Source: Verrucomicrobiia bacterium (GTDB taxonomy: Bacteria > Verrucomicrobiota > Verrucomicrobiia > Palsa-1439). Taken from it: 64,000 nucleotides of DNA. Both the position numbers and the translations under genes were made by a program. The stretch is taken from NCBI GenBank assembly GCA_035577545.1, contig DATLVI010000041.1:108614-172613 (forward strand). Reading direction: 5' to 3'. Shown piece by piece: positions 35,594 to 44,269 of this stretch. The notes beneath the pieces are model-generated. The model did not search any database, had not been told where the DNA came from, and saw nothing but the letters and a program-made list of their open reading frames with translations. Position 1 is the stretch's first letter; every line of letters begins with the position of its first letter.

Positions 35594-36793
35594 TCACTTG
35601 CTGTTCCCGTCCTGACAAAAGGCCCGCTCCATCTTTTCGACCGCTTCATCCACTTCCGCGCGTGTGATGTTCAACGGCGGCAGAAAGCGCACGACATTCG
35701 TGCCGGCCGCGATGCCAATCAATCCATGCTCGGCAAGTTTCAGCACCGCCGGACGCGCTTCCAGCGTCAACTCGACGCCGATCATCAATCCCAGCCCCCG
35801 CACTTCGCGAATGGCCGGACATTTTGCTGCCAATGCCTGTAATTTGCCAATGAAATACTGGCCCACTTCGCGCGCGTTGCGCAGTAGGTCATCACGGTCG
35901 AGCGCATCGAGCACTGCCAGCGCAACCGAGCAGGCCAGCGGAGTGCCGCCGAACGTCGTGCCGTGCGTACCCGGCCCCAACACGTCCGCGTATGGCCCGC
36001 GTATCCAAGCCGCAGCAATGGGAAATCCGCCGCCGAGACCCTTCGCCCACGAGATCGCGTCGGGCTGAACGTCGGAGGCAATGGAGCGGAATCCGCAAAA
36101 GTCTCCCGTGCGTCCTAGTCCGCATTGCACTTCGTCGAACATCAGCAATAGTTTTCGCTCGTCGCAAAGCCGCCGCAACCCGCGCAGAAACTCCGGTGTT
36201 GCGGGTCGAATCCCGCTTTCACCCTGGATCGGTTCGAGCAGGATCGCCGCGGTCTTCGGCCCGACGGCCTTCGCCACGGCATCGAGATCGTTGAACGGGA
36301 CGTGACGAAATCCGTCCACGGGCGGCTCGAACCCATGCTTCACCTTCTCCTGCCCCGTCGCGCTGATCCCCGCAAGCGTGCGACCGTGAAAACTGTTCTG
36401 GAAGGTCAAAATCTCGTAACGCGAGCCGCTCTCGTTGCCAAACTTGCGGGCGAGTTTGAAGAGCGTCTCATTCGCCTCGGCCCCGCTATTGCAAAAAAAA
36501 CATTTCCCCTCGACACCCACCAACTCGACGAGACGTTTCGCGAGGCGTCCCTGCGGCTCAGTGTAATAAAGGTTCGAGGCGTGCACGAGAACGCTGGCTT
36601 GCTTCGCCAAAATCTCTGCCATCGCCGAATGGCCGAGCAGGTTCACCGCGATGCCACCGCCGAAATCGAGGTACTCCTTGCCATCGGCGTCCCAGACCCG
36701 TGCGCCTTTGCCGTGCGCAAACACGAGCGGATACCGCGCGTAGCTCGGCACGACATAACGGTCAAACAATCCAATAATTTCGGCTCGGTTCAT
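35594..36793 (-). CDS. argD: Acetylornithine aminotransferase
   Basis: PLP enzyme converting N-acetylglutamate semialdehyde to N-acetylornithine; 399 residues. The cofactor region CNSGAEANE, the FDEVQCGLGRTG acidic motif and the Schiff-base lysine in ISWAKGLGGGFP are visible. Related to the hpnO protein but clearly a separate subfamily. The true start is the ATG at 36793, which overlaps the acyltransferase stop by 4 bp. Confidence 0.95.
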   Translation of the reverse strand: MNRAEIIGLFDRYVVPSYARYPLVFAHGKGARVWDADGKEYLDFGGGIAVNLLGHSAMAEILAKQASVLVHASNLYYTEPQGRLAKRLVELVGVEGKCFFCNSGAEANETLFKLARKFGNESGSRYEILTFQNSFHGRTLAGISATGQEKVKHGFEPPVDGFRHVPFNDLDAVAKAVGPKTAAILLEPIQGESGIRPATPEFLRGLRRLCDERKLLLMFDEVQCGLGRTGDFCGFRSIASDVQPDAISWAKGLGGGFPIAAAWIRGPYADVLGPGTHGTTFGGTPLACSVALAVLDALDRDDLLRNAREVGQYFIGKLQALAAKCPAIREVRGLGLMIGVELTLEARPAVLKLAEHGLIGIAAGTNVVRFLPPLNITRAEVDEAVEKMERAFCQDGNSK

Positions 36794-37878
36794 TGCGCAG
36801 GCATCATGCGAAGTGCGGCCTGTCGTTGCAAGGATTTTGCGCGCCAGCGTACCACCCGGGCTGTCACTGACAGCACGATAGCAAGGCAGACGAGCGCGGC
36901 CCATGGTGGGAAACCTTCCGTGAACGGCGGAATTTTATACGTGCGCAATGCGTCAATCCCGAAGCTTAGGCCCGATCCGTACACGAGGATCAGGTGCACC
37001 GTGTAGGACCACAGTGAGAGTTGTCCGAATTCCAAGAGCCAGCGCGTCCCGCGCACCGGTTCGCCGAGCCAGCAGCATGCGGCCAATCCAAAGAGCACCC
37101 ACCCCAATCTGCTAAAGACAAAGATTCCATCGTACCAGCCGTTCGAAGGAGCGAATCGCGATACTACTAGAAAGGCGACACCCGCCATCACGGCCCGGAC
37201 ACATTGTTGTGAGATCTTCTCGGTGGAAAAAATCGCCGGACCAAGCCAAACTCCCAGAAGTGGAAACGCTGCCCAAGGCACGAGCGGGAATAATCCAACG
37301 CCTGTTGGCCAGAGATAGCTGAGCAAGGGAACTGGCAACGTGGAACCCCTACCCCAACTGGTGACGTGGCCCAGCACGGCTACAGAGATAACTCCAAGCG
37401 TCGCGCAGATGATTTGGTGGACGCGTGCGTTACGCGCCGGTACTGCGACCAAGAGGATCAGGGAAAGTGATCCGGCGATGCACTGCAAGATGTCCATCTT
37501 CGTCCACAACGCGACCAGATGCGGACCGGTCGGTCCGAAGAATTGCCAAAGGAACGGCGTCGGCAGGTGCAACAGATAGGCGACGATGAAAATTTGGCCG
37601 ATGCGTCGCCACAGTCGGCTCCACCCCTTGCCAAATGTGAGCACATCCTGCCACCGTTTTTGCAGGTTGATGCCGATCACACCGCCGCTGACCAGCAGAA
37701 ATGCCGGAGCGACGAAGCCATTGAGCCAATTCAAGAAGACGAACCAGGCGGCTTCGCGATAGACGGGTGCCAAGACCGCATTGAAGACGTGCGCCTCGAC
37801 CATCACGAGCACCGAGATACCGCGCAGCCAGTCCAGCGCGAGTAAACGGGATGATGGCGAAGTGGACGACGTGGTCAC
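36790..37878 (-). CDS. DUF1624/heparan-acetyltransferase-like membrane protein inside the arginine operon
   Basis: A 362-residue integral membrane protein with about ten helices. It begins RLLALDWLRGISVLVMVEAH, the signature opening of the DUF1624/HGSNAT-like acyltransferase group, and then has conserved His, Asn and Trp in the early loops. This group is related to membrane acetyltransferases that move acetyl groups to sugars across membranes; the substrate is unknown. It overlaps argB by 4 bp at its start and argD by 4 bp at its end, so it is translationally locked into the arginine operon, an unusual place. Confidence 0.8.
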   Translation of the reverse strand: MTTSSTSPSSRLLALDWLRGISVLVMVEAHVFNAVLAPVYREAAWFVFLNWLNGFVAPAFLLVSGGVIGINLQKRWQDVLTFGKGWSRLWRRIGQIFIVAYLLHLPTPFLWQFFGPTGPHLVALWTKMDILQCIAGSLSLILLVAVPARNARVHQIICATLGVISVAVLGHVTSWGRGSTLPVPLLSYLWPTGVGLFPLVPWAAFPLLGVWLGPAIFSTEKISQQCVRAVMAGVAFLVVSRFAPSNGWYDGIFVFSRLGWVLFGLAACCWLGEPVRGTRWLLEFGQLSLWSYTVHLILVYGSGLSFGIDALRTYKIPPFTEGFPPWAALVCLAIVLSVTARVVRWRAKSLQRQAALRMMPAQ

Positions 37879-38735
37879 TTCACGATCTCAGTGCCAATCC
37901 CTTTGTCGGTGAAGATCTCCAGCAAGATCGAATGCGGGATGCGACCATCCACGAAGTGCACGCGGCGCACCCCGGCTTGCACGGCCTCGACGGCGCTGTC
38001 CACTTTCGGAATCATGCCCTTATCGATGATACCCTCGCGTTTCAAATCAAGCACTTCCTTCACGTGCAGGCTGGAAATCAACGTCTCGGGATTGCTCGGG
38101 TCGCGCATCAAACCGGGCACATCGCTCATGAACACGAGTCGTCGCGCATCGAGGGCCATCGCCAACTTTGCGGCAGCCACGTCGGCATTGATATTATACG
38201 CGTGGCCGTCCTCGCCCAAGCCCATCGGGCTGATGATCGGAACGACTTGCGCATGCAGGGCCTTGCGAATCTTGTCTATAATGACGTCAGTGACTTCACC
38301 GACATATCCGAGGTCCACGCCGCCGGTAAGAAGTTTGTGGCATTTGAAAACATCCTTGCCCGAAAAACTGCGCGCTTTGCCGCCCAACTTCTGGATCGTC
38401 TCGACGATGTTGCGATTGATCACGTTGCCCAGCACATCCTCGACGATGTCCATGGACTTCTCATCGGTCACGCGCATCCCCTCGATGAACTGCGCCTTGA
38501 TACCCGCCTTTTCCATCGCTTTGGTGATGGCTTTGCCGCCGCCGTGAACGACCACGGGGTTGATGCCCATGGCCTCGAGGAAAACAATGTCCGCCGCTAC
38601 GCCCTCGCGCACCTTCGCGTCGGGGGAATCCATAAAACTGCCGCCGTACTTGACGACAAAGGTCGAACTGCGAAAGCGTTGAACGTACGGCAACGCTTCC
38701 AGCAATACATCGGCTTTTTTAATGAGGTCCTGCAT
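37875..38735 (-). CDS. argB: Acetylglutamate kinase
   Basis: Phosphorylates N-acetylglutamate, the second pathway step; 286 residues. The amino-acid-kinase motifs KYGGSFMDS, VVHGGGKAI with the GGG loop, and NINADVAAAKLAMAL are present. The N-terminal segment MQDLIKKADVLLEALPYVQR matches the helix used by arginine-regulated hexameric forms, so feedback inhibition by arginine is likely (inference). 9 bp separate it from argJ. Confidence 0.95.
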   Translation of the reverse strand: MQDLIKKADVLLEALPYVQRFRSSTFVVKYGGSFMDSPDAKVREGVAADIVFLEAMGINPVVVHGGGKAITKAMEKAGIKAQFIEGMRVTDEKSMDIVEDVLGNVINRNIVETIQKLGGKARSFSGKDVFKCHKLLTGGVDLGYVGEVTDVIIDKIRKALHAQVVPIISPMGLGEDGHAYNINADVAAAKLAMALDARRLVFMSDVPGLMRDPSNPETLISSLHVKEVLDLKREGIIDKGMIPKVDSAVEAVQAGVRRVHFVDGRIPHSILLEIFTDKGIGTEIVK

Positions 38736-38744
38736 CGACGCTGC

Positions 38745-39932
38745 TTACTCCCCCTTGTTCAACTCGACGTATTTCTCCGTCAAATCGCAGGTGTGCATCG
38801 TGCATTGGCCACGGCCGAGATGCAGGTGAATGTCGATTGTGAACGTCGGTTGGGCGACGATCTTCCGCAGCTTTGCCAGCGGCGTTCGCGTGGCCATGCC
38901 GCCGTGAAACGCGGGTACGCCATTATAAGCGACCTCTACAAGATCCTCGTCGACTTTGGCGCGGCTGTAGCCGAGCGCGTCGAGGATCCGGCCCCAATTC
39001 GGATCGCCACCACACCAACTTGTCTTCACGAGCACGGAATTCGCCACGGACCGTGCCGCAATCACCGCGTCGCGGTCGGAAGCGGCCCCGTGGACGTTAA
39101 GAGTCACAAATTTCGATACGCCTTCGCCGTCGCGGACGATCATCTTCGCGAGTTCGAGGCACACGAAGTCGAGCGCTTCCTGAAACTTCCCCAACGGCGG
39201 CGCACCGGCCACGCCGTTGGCCAGGAGGATCACCGTATCGTTGGTGCTCGTGTCACCGTCAACGCTGATGCGGTTGAAGGAATGATTGACGGCATGCGTG
39301 AGCGCCTTCCGCAGGGCCCCTCGCGGAATGGCGGCATCCGTCGTGAGGAAGCTCAACATCGTCGCCATGTTCGGCTGGATCATGCCGGCGCCCTTGGCGA
39401 TGCCGCCGACGCGAATCGTCCGGCCGCCCGCCTTGAATTGCACCGCAACCTGCTTCGCGAACGTGTCGGTGGTCATGATCGCCTGCGCGGCCGACATTCC
39501 GCCGCGCGGGGAAAGGATGCCCAGAAGCTGCTTGATGCCCCCCTCGACCTTGACAATCGGGAGGTTGACGCCGATCCGACCCGTCGAGCAGACAAGCACG
39601 TGGTTTTCCGCGCATCCGAGACGACGCGCAACCGCGCAGGCCATGGCCCGGGCGTGGATCACGCCATCGCTACCCGTACAGGCATTCGCATTCCCGCTGT
39701 TGGCGACGATCGCGCGGGCCTTGCCGGATTTCACATGCCGCATACTCAATTTCACCGGCGCGGCCTTAACCTGATTTGTCGTGAACGTCGCCGCCACCGT
39801 CGCGGGTTTGTCCGAAACAATGAGCGCCATGTCTTTCTTGCCGCGCGTCTTGATTCCCGCTGCGGTGCCGGCGGCGCGAAAACCGCGCGGAGCGGTGACC
39901 GAACCACTAATCCGAATGAAAGAAGTCTTCAT
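38745..39932 (-). CDS. argJ: Glutamate N-acetyltransferase / ornithine acetyltransferase
   Basis: Transfers acetyl from acetylornithine to glutamate, which makes the pathway cyclic, and in bifunctional forms also uses acetyl-CoA. The self-cleavage site is in PNMATMLSFLTTDA, where Thr of ATML becomes the nucleophile of the beta chain. 395 residues is normal. Presence of argJ explains the absence of argA and argE nearby. Its start overlaps argC by 4 bp. Confidence 0.95.
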   Translation of the reverse strand: MKTSFIRISGSVTAPRGFRAAGTAAGIKTRGKKDMALIVSDKPATVAATFTTNQVKAAPVKLSMRHVKSGKARAIVANSGNANACTGSDGVIHARAMACAVARRLGCAENHVLVCSTGRIGVNLPIVKVEGGIKQLLGILSPRGGMSAAQAIMTTDTFAKQVAVQFKAGGRTIRVGGIAKGAGMIQPNMATMLSFLTTDAAIPRGALRKALTHAVNHSFNRISVDGDTSTNDTVILLANGVAGAPPLGKFQEALDFVCLELAKMIVRDGEGVSKFVTLNVHGAASDRDAVIAARSVANSVLVKTSWCGGDPNWGRILDALGYSRAKVDEDLVEVAYNGVPAFHGGMATRTPLAKLRKIVAQPTFTIDIHLHLGRGQCTMHTCDLTEKYVELNKGE

Positions 39933-40942
39933 GGTAAAAGTCCCGCCGTTTCTTCATAACCGCAAACCAGATTCAGGCATTGCACGGCCTGGCCGGCGGC
40001 GCCCTTGGTCAGGTTGTCGATCACGCTGACCACGACAAGCCGATTCGTGCGCGGGTCGATGCGCACGGAAATGTCGCAGAAATTGGTCGCCTCGACATTC
40101 TTCGTATCCGGCAACGACGGCGTCACGCGGATAAACGGTTCACCCTTGTAGAAGTCGCGATAGACCGCCAACGCATCCTCCGCCTTCGCCGCAAGCGCCA
40201 TATATATGGTACTGACGATTCCGCGATTCAACGGAATGAGGTGCGGCGTAAAGGAAATCGTCACCTGCGAACCAGCCAGCGCCGTCAATTCCTGCTCAAT
40301 TTCGCTGATATGGCGGTGCTTCGGGATACCATACGCGCGCGCGCTTTCGTTGCACTCCGTGAACAAGAACTCGTCCGCCACCTTTCGCCCCGCGCCGCTG
40401 ACGCCGCTGAGGCTTGTGGCGATGATGCTGTCGGCTTTGCCCAGTCCCTTCCGGAGGGCGGGCATGACGCCGAGAATGATGCTCGTCGGATAGCAACCGG
40501 GACAGGCGATGAGGTTCGCCTTGCGAATCTCGTCGCGGTGAATCTCCGGCAGGCCGTACACGGAAGCTTTCAGTAACTCCGGAGCGGGATGCTGATGGTC
40601 GTAGAACTCCTGATAAACGGCCGCCGATTTTAACCGGAAGTCCGCCGACAAATCGAGCACCTTGATTCCTTTCTTCAACAGCGCGGGCGCATACTCGGAC
40701 GCCACGCCATGCGGCAAGGCAAGAAAAACGACGTCGGTATCGATGCTATCGACGTTCGGTTCGACAAACGTAGCGTCGATCTGCCCGCGGAATCGTGGAA
40801 AAATCTCCGCAACAGCTTTGCCGGCATATTGCCGCGAGGTGAAGTGCGTGATTTCGACGTGAGGATGTCGCAACAGCAGTCGGATCAATTCCTGACCCGA
40901 GTAGCCACTCGCGCCGACGATGGCGGCTTTGGTTTTTTTCAT
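39929..40942 (-). CDS. argC: N-acetyl-gamma-glutamyl-phosphate reductase
   Basis: Reduces acetylglutamyl phosphate to the semialdehyde with NADPH; 337 residues. The N-terminal nucleotide-binding VGASGYSGQEL and the catalytic Cys150 in ACPGCYPTS are visible. It is the first gene of the arginine cluster, 93 bp after rpsI ends; a terminator and a possible promoter lie in that space. Confidence 0.95.
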   Translation of the reverse strand: MKKTKAAIVGASGYSGQELIRLLLRHPHVEITHFTSRQYAGKAVAEIFPRFRGQIDATFVEPNVDSIDTDVVFLALPHGVASEYAPALLKKGIKVLDLSADFRLKSAAVYQEFYDHQHPAPELLKASVYGLPEIHRDEIRKANLIACPGCYPTSIILGVMPALRKGLGKADSIIATSLSGVSGAGRKVADEFLFTECNESARAYGIPKHRHISEIEQELTALAGSQVTISFTPHLIPLNRGIVSTIYMALAAKAEDALAVYRDFYKGEPFIRVTPSLPDTKNVEATNFCDISVRIDPRTNRLVVVSVIDNLTKGAAGQAVQCLNLVCGYEETAGLLP

Positions 40943-40964
40943 TGCGTAGACAGCCTCAGTTTAC

Positions 40965-41004
40965 CCGTAAAAGCAACGAGCCCCGAATATTAAACCCGGG
41001 GCTC
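40965..41004 (-). terminator. Rho-independent terminator after rplM-rpsI
   Basis: On the minus strand an 8-bp perfect stem (GAGCCCCG pairing with CGGGGCTC, 11-base loop) is followed by GTTGCTTTTACG. It lies 30 bp after the rpsI stop. Confidence 0.6.
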
Positions 41005-41014
41005 GCGCTTGCAA
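40987..41014 (-). promoter_or_regulatory. Possible promoter of the arginine operon, overlapping the rpsI terminator
   Basis: On the minus strand TTGCAA, a 16-base spacer and TAATAT (four of six matches) lie about 45 bp before the argC ATG. The elements overlap the terminator stem. The match is moderate. Confidence 0.3.
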
Positions 41015-41034
41015 GTAGAGATTTATTGGGTCGA

Positions 41035-41442
41035 TTAACGCTTCGAGAACTGGAAGCGCTTGCGTGCGCCCGGTTGACCGTACTTCTTGCGTTCCTTCAT
41101 CCTCGAATCCCGTGTGAGGAAACCCTTCTTGCGGAGGATCCCCTTCAAGTCGGGTGAGGCCTTCAAGAGTGCGCGGGCGATGCCGTGACTGATGGCGCCT
41201 GCCTGGCCCGAGACGCCGCCGCCGAGGACGCTGACAAATATGTCGTACTTGTCGACGTTCTGCGTCTCCGCGAGCGGCTGGAAAGCGATGGTGCGTTGGT
41301 TGGGCACCGACAGGTACTCATCGGCCGTGCGGTCATTGATGACGATTTTGCCGGAGCCGGGTACGAGACGGACGCGGGCGACGCTGGTTTTGCGACGGCC
41401 GGTTCCGAGGAATGCGTTTGATTGAACGGATGCTGTTGCCAT
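41035..41442 (-). CDS. rpsI: 30S ribosomal protein S9
   Basis: A 135-residue ribosomal protein that reaches the P-site tRNA with its basic tail. Family features are [14 protein letters not shown] at the N-terminus and the ending [10 protein letters not shown]. It is preceded by rplM after 12 bp, the near-universal order. Confidence 0.97.
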   Translation of the reverse strand: MATASVQSNAFLGTGRRKTSVARVRLVPGSGKIVINDRTADEYLSVPNQRTIAFQPLAETQNVDKYDIFVSVLGGGVSGQAGAISHGIARALLKASPDLKGILRKKGFLTRDSRMKERKKYGQPGARKRFQFSKR

Positions 41443-41454
41443 GGGAGTGAGAGA

Positions 41455-41883
41455 CTAAAGGGTGATGGCTTCGGGCTTCTGCGCGACATGCGGGTGAGCC
41501 GAGCCGGCGTAGACTTTGAGTTTCGTAATCATTGCGCGACCCAGGCGGTTGTGCGGGATCATACCCTTCACCGCGTGCTTAATGAGCTTCTCGGGATGAG
41601 TCGCGCGCACCTGCTTGACCGTGCGGCGTTTCTCTTTGCCCGGGTACTGCGAATAGGACATGTACACCTTGGCCGTTTCCTTCTTACCGGTAAGGACGAC
41701 CTTCTCGGCGTTGACCACCACCACGAAATCACCCGCATCGACATGCGGCGTAAACGTGGGTTTGATCTTGCCACGCAAGACATTGGCGGCGCGCACGGCC
41801 ACTTTGCCGAGCACCTGATTGCTGGCGTCGATGACGTACCAGCGGGGCTTCTGCTCTTCTTTTTTAGCGAAAAACGTACTCAT
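41455..41883 (-). CDS. rplM: 50S ribosomal protein L13
   Basis: A 142-residue early-assembly protein of the large subunit. The start matches the family (WYVIDASNQVLGKVA), with KPTFTPHVDAGDFVVVVNAE and the later GMIPHNRLGR. It forms the two-gene rplM-rpsI unit; a possible promoter lies just upstream. Confidence 0.97.
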   Translation of the reverse strand: MSTFFAKKEEQKPRWYVIDASNQVLGKVAVRAANVLRGKIKPTFTPHVDAGDFVVVVNAEKVVLTGKKETAKVYMSYSQYPGKEKRRTVKQVRATHPEKLIKHAVKGMIPHNRLGRAMITKLKVYAGSAHPHVAQKPEAITL

Positions 41884-41916
41884 TAATGTCCTATCTTGGG
41901 ATGCCTAAGGCGGGGT

Positions 41917-41946
41917 AACGTAACTGACCGCTTCCACCCCTGTCAA
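41917..41946 (-). promoter_or_regulatory. Possible promoter of rplM-rpsI
   Basis: On the minus strand a consensus TTGACA (41941-41946) is followed after 18 bases by TACGTT (41917-41922). It lies 34 bp upstream of the rplM ATG. The -35 is perfect and the -10 weak. Confidence 0.4.
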
Positions 41947-42301
41947 CGTCAATTTTGAGGTAGAATTCCGGCCCTTGACTTCCGTCAATTCTGCTTCAAT
42001 TTTGTCGCATCACACCAACGGGGCGCTATGCTCGACGAATTCATTGAGATCGCCATTCAGTTTCCTTTCACGACTGCTTATCGTCTCTTTCCCATGAACC
42101 GCGATGCCGCAGGCCCATTTGCCTTGATCACGTTCCAGCCCGGCCAGGCGGTGACAAAGTTTCGCTTGCAGCCTTCCCGCATCGAATCCGGTCCTGGGGT
42201 TCCGGGTGGTCGCCTCCGTTACCAAGGGACCGTCGACTTCCGCGAACTTGTCATGTCGGCCGGCTGAAATTAGGACTTCCCATTGCTGCCATAGCGGCAT
42301 C

Positions 42302-42339
42302 CCGAAAGTCTTAGGGACGTCGACTTGTCGGACTTTCGG
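42302..42339. repeat. Inverted repeat with 9-bp arms
   Basis: CCGAAAGTC and its exact complement GACTTTCGG are separated by 20 bases that themselves contain a GACGTC palindrome. It could be an operator or a decayed terminator; no T-tract follows. It lies about 100 bp upstream of the proteasome promoter. Confidence 0.45.
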
Positions 42340-42436
42340 CGGTCGCAGATCGCTCCTGCAAACGTAACCAACGTCTCAATCAACCATAGTCAACCGCATT
42401 TTTTACACAAATTTGGCACGGATTAAGCGTTTCGAT

Positions 42437-42465
42437 TTGCAGTCATGTTTCATTCGCGGTATACT
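42437..42465 (+). promoter_or_regulatory. Sigma-70-type promoter of the UBact-proteasome operon
   Basis: TTGCAG (four of six) and TATACT (five of six) are separated by the ideal 17 bases. The -10 lies 38 bp before the ATPase start, and no better candidate occurs between here and the next gene. One promoter for the six following genes is consistent with their short spacing. Confidence 0.6.
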
Positions 42466-42503
42466 ATGCCGTCGACGGACGGTATGTGGTGGAGATGTAG
42501 GGT

Positions 42504-44222
42504 ATGAGCGACCATTCAGGCTATAAGAAACCGACCCCTCCGGGAGGTCCGTTGGATTTCACAGACAAATGGGGACCGCGCAACGAGTCTACCCCGATCG
42601 AATTGGTAGATAAGCTGCTTTCGACCCTACCCGAGGGCGATCCGTCCCGCTTTGATCTTTTTCGCCTGCGACAGCAGATCCAGGAGCACGAGCTGACGCT
42701 TTCCGAGGCGCGCGCGGCCATCGAAAAGATGGACGAGGTCATCAAGAAGGTGACTTCACCCGCAAACCGTATCGGCACTTTTCTCGGGTTCCCGAAAAAG
42801 GACATCGCACAGATTGCCGTCGGCGGTCACGATTACTTTTCCAATGTCGATCCGCGACTTGACCCGCAGGCCCTGAAGATTGGGACGCGCGTGCTCGTGA
42901 ATGAGGCGTATGTGGTCGTCGGCGATCTCGGCTATGACAACTCGGGACCCGTCGGCAAGATCAATGACGTGCTAAAGGACGGCCGCCTCCGCGTCGGCCA
43001 GGAGCACGGAATGCACTCGGTCATTTTGCAGCGCTCCAGCGATTTACTCAGCGCCAACCTGAAGACCGGGGATGAAATCCGGATTGACCCGGCGTTTCGG
43101 GTAGCCATTGAACTGCTCGCGTCCTCCGACAAACAGGAGTTTTATTTGGAGGATGTACCGGAACTGCCGTGGTCGCGTGTCGGCGGCCAGACTTCCGCCA
43201 TCCAGGCCATCAAGGACGCGATTGAATTGCCCTTGCTGCATCCGGATCTTTTCAGCCGCTTTCATTATGCGCAGCCGAAGGGTTTTCTGCTCCACGGTCC
43301 GCCGGGCTGTGGCAAAACGCTTATCGGCAAGGCGACGGCCTTCAACCTGACCGGGAAATTGCGGGAGCAGACCGGCCACGACATGAAGGAATGCTTCATG
43401 CACGTGAAGGGCCCTGAGATCCTTAATATGTGGGTAGGCGAGTCCGAGCGTATCGTGCGCGAGATTTTCAGCATCGCCCGGGAGAAGCGCAAACAGGGTT
43501 ATATGCCTTTTCTATTCATCGACGAGGCCGAGTCAATCTTAGGCACCCGTCGTGCGGGCCGCTACGCGAACATTCTTTCGACGCTGGTGCCGATGTTTTG
43601 CTCCGAGATGGACGGTATCGAGTCACTGAACGATATCGTAATTATTCTTGCCTCGAACCGGGCGGACCTGATCGATCCGGCCATCCTCCGTCCGGGCCGC
43701 ATCGACCGCAAAATTCGGATTGACCGCCCGGATAAGGATGGTGCGCACGAGATTTTCTCAATCTATTTGACCGCGGACCTGCCGCTTGATCCCGCCACGT
43801 TGAAGGCGCACGGCGGCGACGCGAAAACCACGGTAACAGCCCTGGTGGATACAGTCATCAAGACGCTTTTTGCGCACCGCGATGAAAACCGTTTCCTCGA
43901 AGTGTCGTTGCGCAGCGGTCGCAACGCGGTGCTCTATCGCGGCGACCTCATCAGCGGCGCGATCATCGCCAGCATCGTCGAGCGCGCCAAGGAAATGGCC
44001 ATCAAACGCAGCATCGATTCCCGCAAGGATGAGGGCATCAGCGAGGCGGACCTGCTCCGCGCGCTGGACCTTGAATACGCGGAAAACGACATCTTCCCGC
44101 CCACCGACATCACGGAGGACTGGTTGATGTTGCTCGATTACGATCCCGAAAACGTCGTAAAGGTTTCCCCGATCCGGCCCCTGTCGGGACCCCGGTCGAA
44201 GGGAGTCAGTGCCGTCGTCTAA
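42504..44222 (+). CDS. mpa: Proteasome-associated AAA ATPase (ARC/Mpa type)
   Basis: Hexameric unfoldase that recognises tagged proteins and feeds them to the 20S core. 572 residues: an N-terminal coiled coil at about 30-75, one or two OB-like domains at about 85-205, and one AAA domain with Walker A GPPGCGKT (265-272), Walker B FLFIDEAES (Asp340, Glu341), and a C-terminal helical lid. The pore-loop region reads HVKGPEILNMWVGESE. Mycobacterial Mpa ends GQYL and uses its penultimate Tyr to dock on the proteasome; here the end is SKGVSAVV, with no such tail, so docking must differ. First gene of the operon, 47 bp before dop. Confidence 0.94.
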   Translation: MSDHSGYKKPTPPGGPLDFTDKWGPRNESTPIELVDKLLSTLPEGDPSRFDLFRLRQQIQEHELTLSEARAAIEKMDEVIKKVTSPANRIGTFLGFPKKDIAQIAVGGHDYFSNVDPRLDPQALKIGTRVLVNEAYVVVGDLGYDNSGPVGKINDVLKDGRLRVGQEHGMHSVILQRSSDLLSANLKTGDEIRIDPAFRVAIELLASSDKQEFYLEDVPELPWSRVGGQTSAIQAIKDAIELPLLHPDLFSRFHYAQPKGFLLHGPPGCGKTLIGKATAFNLTGKLREQTGHDMKECFMHVKGPEILNMWVGESERIVREIFSIAREKRKQGYMPFLFIDEAESILGTRRAGRYANILSTLVPMFCSEMDGIESLNDIVIILASNRADLIDPAILRPGRIDRKIRIDRPDKDGAHEIFSIYLTADLPLDPATLKAHGGDAKTTVTALVDTVIKTLFAHRDENRFLEVSLRSGRNAVLYRGDLISGAIIASIVERAKEMAIKRSIDSRKDEGISEADLLRALDLEYAENDIFPPTDITEDWLMLLDYDPENVVKVSPIRPLSGPRSKGVSAVV

Positions 44223-44269
44223 GGCGGCGAGCAAGGAGGCGGCGCGCCACCGTTGCCGCCAATCAGCCA

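Larger units (their letters stand above)
41884..42503. other. 620-bp region between rplM and the proteasome operon
   Basis: No supported gene. Two overlapping open frames on opposite strands (42010-42300 minus, 96 codons; 42028-42267 plus, 79 codons) have no recognised family and at most one can be real. The region also holds an inverted repeat and promoters for both flanking units. Confidence 0.5.

Noticed and set aside
37851..39959. Long plus-strand open frame antisense to argB and argJ
   Set aside because: The minus-strand enzymes are unmistakable; the antisense frame is Arg/His/Asp-rich and matches no family, a usual effect of high GC.
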